DNA of 10,420 bases from Lysobacterales bacterium CG02_land_8_20_14_3_00_62_12. GTDB taxonomy: Bacteria; Pseudomonadota; Gammaproteobacteria; Xanthomonadales; Ahniellaceae. Position 1 is the first letter of the stretch, and every line of letters begins with the position of its first letter. Location of the stretch: assembly GCA_002785585.1 (NCBI GenBank), contig PEUI01000381.1, positions 1,646 to 12,065 on the forward strand, read 5' to 3'. A model generated the notes under the pieces. The model ran no database searches and was not told the DNA's origin. It was given only the letters and a program-made list of their open reading frames with translations. The translations under genes and the position numbers were made by a program. Positions 6,401 through 10,420 of this stretch are shown here, piece by piece.

Positions 6401-8184
6401 TCGCCGACCAGACCGTTGGCGCTTTCTTCACGGCTGACCTTGTGCATGACCCCGCTGGCCAGGTCGAGGACGTTGAGGCCACCGATGGTGCCAATCCACA
6501 AGTGGCCATGGGCGTCTTCGTGCAGTGCCATGACGGCGGGATGCCAGAGCCCGGCGGCCTGATCGTTCACCGCCACCGGGAAATGTTGCCATTGCTTGAG
6601 CTCGGGTCGATAGCGGCTAAGCCCGCTGCTGAGGCTGCCCAGCCAGACGCTGCCGTCGCGACCCACGATGAGTGATCGAATATCGGCGCTCGGCAGCGCG
6701 TCGTCGCGTTGCCGATCCACCGGCAGCGCCTGGGCGACTTGCTGTGCTGGATCGAACAAGAACGCGCCGTGGTCGGTTGCCAACCATAACTGGCCGGCCT
6801 GGCGCGCCGGCTGGATGGCATAGACGCGCAAATCGGCGGGCGCGGCGGGTAGCCCGAGGGCGCGACCGAGGACATCACCGAAGCGACTGAAGGCGCGCTT
6901 GGCGAAGTCGTAGTATTTGAGGCCATCGCCCTCGGTGCCTAGCCACAGGCCGCGATCGGCATCGGCGAGAATCGCGCGCACATTGTTGGTATTGATTCTG
7001 CCATGCACGCTGCTGTCATCAATCACGCTGGTGAAGGGCGCGCCTTCCGGTCGCGCACGGGCCACGCCGCTGATATTGCCGCCCACCCAAAGCAGGCCGG
7101 AGCGATCCACCAGCAGCGAGCGCAGCGCGTCTTCGGGCAGACCGCCGGGGGCGCGTTGCTGATGGCGCAGCCACTCCGAGCGCGATTCGGTCGGCAGGAA
7201 CTTGATCAGGCCGAGTCCGTCGGTAGCCAACCAAAGCTGGTGTTTCAGATCTTCGCGGATGCGCACGATCGCGTAGTGGGCGATTTGTGGCAGATTGGCC
7301 GCACCATCGAACGCCAGCCGCCAACTCGCGTTTTGCCGTTCGAATAAACGTAGCCCACTGCTCAACCAAAGCGCGCCGGTAGCATCGCAATGCACCGCCA
7401 TGGCAGCGTCGGCAGCGCGCGGCAACGGCAAGCCGCGGGCCCGCGTGCTGCCGGCATTGACCCGGAACAAGCCAGCGCTGGTGGCCGCATACAAAGTGCC
7501 ATCGGCGCAGCGCGCCAGATCGCGGACGCTGGCTTCCGGTTCGGCGCTGGGGGGCAACCGCAAAATGTCGCTGCGGCGGCCATTGTTGGCAAGGTGCTCG
7601 AGGCCGAAATGCGAGCCCACCCAAATGCCCTCGTCGCCATCGGCGAGCAGTACGGTGATCACCTCGCGCCGGTTGCGCTCGCCTTCACCCGGGGGTACCA
7701 CCACGAAGCGCGGCGAGCCTGGTTGCCGCACTGCCAGTCCGTGCCGATTGCTGCCGACAAACAATCGTCCCTCGGCATCTTCGGCCAAGGCGGTAACAAA
7801 GCTGTCGGGCAGGCTGTCGGCATCGCCCGCGCGGTGCTGGAAACGCAGAAACTCGTAGCCATCGTAGCGATGCAGGCCGCCCTGGGTGCCAATCCACAGA
7901 AAACCGTCGCGATCTTGCAACAGCGCGTTGACCGTGTTTTGTGCCAAATCGCCGGGGTTGCCGATACGACTGAAAAAATAATGGCTCTCGATGACTTTGG
8001 GGGGCGCGGCCGGCGCCGCAGCGACGCCGAGGCAGAAGCCAATGCCGAGCATCCCCAGCCAGCGCCACTGCCACCGATCGGCGCCCTGCCGTCGGCGCCC
8101 GCCCGCTGCCAGCACCGGTGGTTTGCCCGCGGCCGCAACAGAAGCTGGTGAAAAGTATCGAAGCACGGTTCGGTCGATCAGCAA
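3460..8184 (-). CDS. Propeller-PAS-GGDEF-EAL membrane sensor
   Basis: A 1574-aa inner-membrane protein predicted to sense a periplasmic signal and control cyclic-di-GMP. In order: a hydrophobic signal or anchor segment (42-60); 14 propeller repeats of the LWIGT.GGL type (about 85-725), enough for two seven-bladed Reg_prop propellers; a Y_Y_Y domain (about 765-845); a membrane helix (851-869); a short coiled coil; two PAS domains (about 893-1006 and 1015-1127); GGDEF (about 1137-1298); and EAL (about 1318-1560). The diguanylate cyclase site is intact (GGDEF 1219-1223, Asp1178) with an inhibitory RxxD site (RDSD, 1210-1213). The phosphodiesterase site is also intact: Glu1348, Asn1407, Glu1439, Asp1469, Asp1470, Lys1490 and Glu1526 follow RocR spacing. 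The N-terminus is uncertain: TTG 8184 is the longest start with weak GACGG upstream; ATG 8052 (residue 45) also keeps the signal segment. No regulator partner is adjacent. Confidence 0.93.
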   Translation of the reverse strand: MLIDRTVLRYFSPASVAAAGKPPVLAAGGRRRQGADRWQWRWLGMLGIGFCLGVAAAPAAPPKVIESHYFFSRIGNPGDLAQNTVNALLQDRDGFLWIGTQGGLHRYDGYEFLRFQHRAGDADSLPDSFVTALAEDAEGRLFVGSNRHGLAVRQPGSPRFVVVPPGEGERNRREVITVLLADGDEGIWVGSHFGLEHLANNGRRSDILRLPPSAEPEASVRDLARCADGTLYAATSAGLFRVNAGSTRARGLPLPRAADAAMAVHCDATGALWLSSGLRLFERQNASWRLAFDGAANLPQIAHYAIVRIREDLKHQLWLATDGLGLIKFLPTESRSEWLRHQQRAPGGLPEDALRSLLVDRSGLLWVGGNISGVARARPEGAPFTSVIDDSSVHGRINTNNVRAILADADRGLWLGTEGDGLKYYDFAKRAFSRFGDVLGRALGLPAAPADLRVYAIQPARQAGQLWLATDHGAFLFDPAQQVAQALPVDRQRDDALPSADIRSLIVGRDGSVWLGSLSSGLSRYRPELKQWQHFPVAVNDQAAGLWHPAVMALHEDAHGHLWIGTIGGLNVLDLASGVMHKVSREESANGLVGEVVRVITESADGSLWVGTHNGLNRLLDYHAGQPTFEHFLSTDGLANETIYGILEDQQRRLWVSTNGGISRLHRQTTNTKANAASTPRTTAPVVRNFSLDDGLQGLEFNGGAYAKLADGRLVFGGTQGFSWVAPDQVRDPDYRAPLAFTAFQLGSQRTLIEQPAAFKKLVLSANDHLLILTFAALDLNAPEHNRFAYRLLGYDRDWIELGTRHELSLTHLDAGNYPLQIRGGHGLAPSAGPFLELAIQVTPPWWRAPWVLAVSALVLLGWLLTWLWNRRRRLWQLKAQNTQMKLYSERLSSALWASRDGFWDWNLETDLLYMSGPEEFLGPSREARISGQQWRQHSVHADDLSQVEAALEAHITDRSDYYEAEFRANTYAGKQRWVVARGRAVRRNDQGHALQVAGTFRDVTDERALDRDRRIAQEVIRSMGEVVCVSDLEFRFVSVNAAFTRVTGYSAEEILGQDAAVLNSEQHPLEFYLQIRQALQQSAHWSGEAWQSRKGGEQFLSALEINEVAGADGRRLYWVAVLTDITDRKRAEQELRYLANYDTLTGLPNRTLLGERLAHSLIRARRLGNKVGILFLDLDHFKHVNDSMGHAAGDRLLKAAAARIVMSVRDSDTVARLGGDEFTVVLEDLTDLLEAERIARKLIVSFETPLEIDGRNEVVISPSIGITLYPEHGQVPTDLLKHADTAMYHAKDRGRNTYQVYTDAMDAQVRFRASMGNQLHKALERGELRVVYQPKLALIDQHITGAEALLRWYNPVLGEISPTTFVPIAEETGLIVPIGEWVIRQACEQIQRWTAVGINQARIAVNVSAMQLFRGELFSRMQQILNEYGVAANRIEIELTESMLMASPEQSIATLTQIRALGVHIAVDDFGTGYSSLAYLKRLPINSLKIDQTFVADLTIDPDDETIIATVIMMAHSLGLNVIAEGVETAEQKAFLAEQQCDEIQGHLVAQPLDANRMLQFLIDHQPRPSVAP

Positions 8185-8236
8185 CGCGGGCCGTCAGCAT
8201 AACCTTTTGCTTGCGGCCGCGTCAGCACACGGATCA

Positions 8237-8269
8237 GCGATGGCGGGACAAATGCCGAGCCGCCATCGC
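8237..8269 (+). promoter_or_regulatory. Perfect 10-bp hairpin in the ygfB leader
   Basis: GCGATGGCGG (8237-8246) and CCGCCATCGC (8260-8269) are exact reverse complements around a 13-nt loop. The stem ends 3 nt before an AGGAGG. No T-run follows. It could be an operator in the divergent gap, or an RNA hairpin affecting ribosome access or mRNA stability upstream of ygfB. The structure is seen directly; its role is inferred. Confidence 0.5.
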
Positions 8270-8272
8270 CTC

Positions 8273-8278
8273 AGGAGG
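8273..8278 (+). promoter_or_regulatory. Strong Shine-Dalgarno upstream of ygfB
   Basis: AGGAGG lies 7 nt before an in-frame TTG (8286) and 10 nt before an in-frame GTG (8289), but 37 nt before the ATG at 8316. If used, it would place the ygfB start at 8286 or 8289, adding 9-10 residues. It competes with the ATG start discussed under ygfB. Confidence 0.5.
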
Positions 8279-8315
8279 GTGCCGGTTGGTGGCGCGCATT
8301 GCTAAACTCTGCCGC

Positions 8316-8882
8316 ATGAATACCGCCATGAACACCGCCACCCACGTCGACATCGAGCAGGTGCTGGCCGAGCACCGGATCGGCATCAACGCCTCCGAAC
8401 TGCACGGCTCGCTATGCGGTTATCTGTGTGCCGGCGGCGCCGCCAATGCCGATGCCTGGTGTGCGGCTTTGGCGCTCGAAGCCCTGCAAGACGCCATGCA
8501 AGACGACGCCCAGACCCGCGCCGCCATGCAGCGTTTTTACCGACTCGCCCGCGCTGCCCTGATCGACCCCGACCTCGGCTTTACGCCGTTGCTGCCAGAC
8601 GCCGAACAGGGCGTGCCGGTGCGTGCCGGGGCGCTGGTCGAATGGTGTCGTGGTTACGTCGGCGGATTGGGGCTGGCCGGCAACAGCGAGACCACGGCGC
8701 TATCGGCCGATGCCCGTGAATTGCTCGCCGATCTGGCGCGGATCGCCAGCAGCGACCTGCAAACCGGCGATAGCGACGACGACGAAGCCGACTTCACCGA
8801 GGTACTGGAATACGTGCGCATGGGCGTGTTGTTGCTGCAATCCGAGTTGACCGCCGTCGCGCCCGGCAGCACCCGCCATTGA
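8316..8882 (+). CDS. ygfB: UPF0149 family protein YgfB
   Basis: A 188-aa UPF0149 protein (E. coli YgfB is about 190 aa). Family features seen are INASELHGSLCGYLCAGG (27-44), FTPLLPD (about 88-94), ALVEWCRGYVGGLGL (105-119) and the acidic DSDDDEADFTEVLEYVRMGVLLL near the end. In Pseudomonas aeruginosa YgfB is reported to modulate ampDh3 expression and beta-lactam resistance; the general molecular role is unclear. It heads the plus-strand unit ygfB-pepP-ubiH. The start is uncertain. ATG 8316 gives the length nearest E. coli but lacks a Shine-Dalgarno; an extended -10-like TGCTAAACT (8300-8308) would put transcription start almost at this ATG, making it leaderless. Alternatively TTG 8286 follows AGGAGG by 7 nt. 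The ygfB stop overlaps an alternative pepP start. Confidence 0.92.
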   Translation: MNTAMNTATHVDIEQVLAEHRIGINASELHGSLCGYLCAGGAANADAWCAALALEALQDAMQDDAQTRAAMQRFYRLARAALIDPDLGFTPLLPDAEQGVPVRAGALVEWCRGYVGGLGLAGNSETTALSADARELLADLARIASSDLQTGDSDDDEADFTEVLEYVRMGVLLLQSELTAVAPGSTRH

Positions 8883-8887
8883 CCACC

Positions 8888-10201
8888 ATGATCGCCATTG
8901 CGGAGTTTGCCAAGCGCCGCCAACAGCTCATGCGCATGATCGGGCGCCAAGCAATTGCCATCATCCCGGCCGCGCCTGAGCGCTTCCGCAACAGTGACGC
9001 CCACTACCGTTATCGGCAGGACAGCGACTTTCACTACTTGACCGGTTTTGCCGAACACGAAGCGGTGCTGGCGCTGGTGCCGGGGCGCGCGCATGGCGAA
9101 GTCATTCTGTTTTGTCGCGAACGTGACCCGGACCGTGAACGCTGGGACGGCGTTCGCCTTGGCACCGAAGCGGCGGTCGCCGCGCTCGCCGTCGACGACG
9201 CCTTTCCGATCTCGGATATCGACGACATCCTGCCCGGCCTGATCGAAGGCCGCGAACGGGTCTACTACCATTTCGGCCGCGAAACCGATTTCGACCTCAA
9301 GTTGATCGGCTGGGTCAATCGGGTGCGCGCCCAGGTCCGCCAGGGCGCCCGCCCGCCGCACGAATTGGTCGCGCTCGGGCATGTCTTGCACGACATGCGC
9401 CTGTACAAATCGAAGGCCGAAATCAAGGCGATGAAACGCGCCGCCAGCATCACCGTGGACGCCCACCTGCGCGCCATCGCGGCCACCCGCCCGGGCCAGA
9501 ACGAAGCCGCCATCGAAGCTGAGTTGCAACACACGTTTCGCTGCCAACAGGCGGTGGCGGCATACGAGCCCATCGTTGGCGGCGGTGGCAATGCCTGCGT
9601 GCTGCACTACCGCGCCAACGCCGCGTTGTTGAAGGATGGCGACCTGTTGCTGGTCGATGCCGGTGCCGAGTTCGAATGCTATGCCGCCGATGTCACCCGC
9701 ACCTGGCCGATCAACGGCCGCTATTCCGCCGAACAACGCGCGCTCTACGAGCTGGTACTGGCCGCGCAACTCGCGGCCATCGAACAAGCCCGACCCGGGG
9801 TGCCATTCATCACCATGCACCACACCGCCGTGCGCGTGTTGACCGAAGGACTGTGCCGACTCGGGTTGCTCACAGGCAGCGCAGAAAGCCAAATTCAGGC
9901 CAGCGGCTATCAACGTTTTTACATGCACAAAACCGGCCACTGGCTCGGCTTGGACGTACACGATGTCGGCGACTACCGGATCGGCGAAGACTCCCGCGAA
10001 CTGGAAGTCGGCATGGTGCTGACCGTCGAACCTGGCCTGTACATCGCCGTCGATGAAGCCAGCGTCGAACCACGTTGGCGTGGCATCGGCATCCGCATCG
10101 AAGACGACGTGTTGGTTACCCGCAGCGGCCCCGAAGTGCTATCAGCGCGGCTACCCAAAGACCCCGACGAAATCGAAGCGCTGATGCGAACCATCGGCTA
10201 A
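8888..10201 (+). CDS. pepP: Xaa-Pro aminopeptidase P
   Basis: PepP is a cytosolic dimanganese peptidase that releases an N-terminal residue preceding proline. It has the two-domain M24B layout: an N-terminal domain with YRQDSDFHYLTGF, and a C-terminal pita-bread domain. Counting from an upstream TTG (8879), metal ligands are Asp260 (LLVDAG), Asp271 (ADVTRTWPI), His354 (KTGHWLGLDVHD), Glu384 (LTVEPGLYIA) and Glu408 (GIGIRIEDD); His243, His350 and His361 also match the E. coli enzyme. The ATG at 8888 gives 437 aa, the TTG 440 aa; E. coli PepP is 441 aa. Neither has a good Shine-Dalgarno. The TTG overlaps the ygfB stop (TTGA), so translation is probably coupled. Identity is secure; the start is not. 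Confidence 0.95.
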   Translation: MIAIAEFAKRRQQLMRMIGRQAIAIIPAAPERFRNSDAHYRYRQDSDFHYLTGFAEHEAVLALVPGRAHGEVILFCRERDPDRERWDGVRLGTEAAVAALAVDDAFPISDIDDILPGLIEGRERVYYHFGRETDFDLKLIGWVNRVRAQVRQGARPPHELVALGHVLHDMRLYKSKAEIKAMKRAASITVDAHLRAIAATRPGQNEAAIEAELQHTFRCQQAVAAYEPIVGGGGNACVLHYRANAALLKDGDLLLVDAGAEFECYAADVTRTWPINGRYSAEQRALYELVLAAQLAAIEQARPGVPFITMHHTAVRVLTEGLCRLGLLTGSAESQIQASGYQRFYMHKTGHWLGLDVHDVGDYRIGEDSRELEVGMVLTVEPGLYIAVDEASVEPRWRGIGIRIEDDVLVTRSGPEVLSARLPKDPDEIEALMRTIG

Positions 10202-10223
10202 TCGGCGCCCGGACTGACAGCAA

Positions 10224-10304
10224 GCAAGTAGCCCGGATGCACCAAGTAACCCGGATGCAGCGCAGCGGCTCTCAACAGCGGAGCTAATCAATCCGGGGGA
10301 ATTC
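10224..10304. repeat. CCCGGAT/ATCCGGG palindromic repeat, long copy
   Basis: An 81-nt copy beginning GCAAGTAGCCCGGATGCACC and ending AATCCGGGGGAATTC. The outer CCGGAT and ATCCGG arms can pair as a hairpin. The first half is itself doubled: GTAGCCCGGATGCA then GTAACCCGGATGCA, 18 nt apart. Compared with the next copy it carries 21 extra nt (about 10268-10288). REP-like repeats with this GTAGCCCGGATG theme are widespread in gammaproteobacterial intergenic regions. It lies between pepP and the putative ubiH. Confidence 0.85.
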
Positions 10305-10312
10305 TGATCGCA

Positions 10313-10372
10313 GCAAGTAGCCCGGATGCACCAAGTAGACCGGATGCAGCGCAGCGCAATCCGGGGGAATTC
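10313..10372. repeat. CCCGGAT/ATCCGGG palindromic repeat, short copy
   Basis: A 60-nt direct copy of the preceding repeat, 8 nt downstream of it. It differs by two substitutions (GTAGACCGG in place of GTAACCCGG) and lacks the 21-nt insertion. CCGGAT...ATCCGG arms close around GCAGCGCAGCGCA. It ends 18 nt before the likely ubiH start codon. Confidence 0.85.
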
Positions 10373-10390
10373 GCTGCTGGTCGCCGCAAT

Positions 10391-10420
10391 GTGGGCGCGC
10401 CGACAAGCGTCGCGATCATC
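10391..10420 (+). CDS. ubiH: Probable start of ubiH, cut by window edge
   Basis: From GTG 10391 the last ten codons read VGAPTSVAII. The ending VAII is what the first beta strand of a FAD-binding Rossmann fold looks like just before GGG. UbiH (2-octaprenyl-6-methoxyphenol hydroxylase, ubiquinone biosynthesis) follows pepP in many gammaproteobacteria, and its proteins begin with such a strand. No clear Shine-Dalgarno is seen, and the frame remains open upstream into the repeat, so the start is provisional. The call rests mostly on gene order plus these ten residues. Confidence 0.5.
   Translation, partial: MGAPTSVAII

Noticed and set aside
8654..9961. 435-aa open frame on the minus strand across ygfB and pepP
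   Set aside because: It is antisense to pepP, whose catalytic residues are all intact; the product resembles no family and reflects GC-rich third-position bias.
10224..10372. CRISPR array
   Set aside because: Only two copies of unequal length with an 8-nt gap, no spacers and no cas genes; the sequence is a REP-like palindrome.

Overview
The window looks like part of a GC-rich gammaproteobacterial chromosome. The best evidence is gene order. On the minus strand lie a 73-aa TIGR02449-type coiled-coil gene, zapA, 6S RNA (ssrS), 5-formyltetrahydrofolate cyclo-ligase (fau/ygfA), an EVE-domain gene and rpiA. Facing away on the plus strand are ygfB (UPF0149), pepP and what looks like the first codons of ubiH. 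From memory, this divergent housekeeping block is typical of gammaproteobacteria such as Pseudomonas and Xanthomonas. The genus cannot be named from the sequence alone.

Layout. Positions 1-449 (minus): 5' two-thirds of rpiA, starting with TTG and running off the left edge. Positions 470-1143 (minus): a FitA/FitB (VapBC-family) toxin-antitoxin pair with a 4-nt overlap. Positions 1144-1442: no intact gene; an inverted-repeat operator strongly resembling the gonococcal fitAB operator, a short broken piece of a BrnT-like toxin, and a 109-bp segment bounded by 9-bp inverted repeats. Positions 1443-2524 (minus): EVE-domain gene and fau, overlapping by 4 nt. Positions 2545-2734 (minus): 6S RNA, with a -10 box just upstream. 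Positions 2802-3322 (minus): zapA and the small coiled-coil gene, overlapping by 4 nt. Positions 3460-8184 (minus): a 1574-aa membrane sensor with a 14-repeat periplasmic propeller, Y_Y_Y domain, one main membrane segment, two PAS domains, GGDEF and EAL. Positions 8185-8315: divergent intergenic region with a perfect 10-bp hairpin next to an AGGAGG. Positions 8316-10201 (plus): ygfB and pepP. Positions 10224-10372: two copies of a CCCGGAT/ATCCGGG palindromic repeat. Positions 10391-10420: probable ubiH start.

How the parts fit. The core genes serve pentose phosphate metabolism (rpiA), folate recycling (fau), control of sigma70 RNA polymerase (6S RNA), Z-ring assembly (zapA), X-Pro peptide hydrolysis (pepP) and ubiquinone synthesis (ubiH). 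Two accessory units seem to have entered this core block: the fitAB module between the EVE gene and rpiA, and the cyclic-di-GMP sensor in the divergent gap between the TIGR02449-type gene and ygfB. I see no wholly new system. The most informative points are the fitAB operator match, the possible coupling of rpiA to the toxin-antitoxin operon, the intact dual-domain c-di-GMP sensor, and the unresolved ygfB start next to a hairpin.
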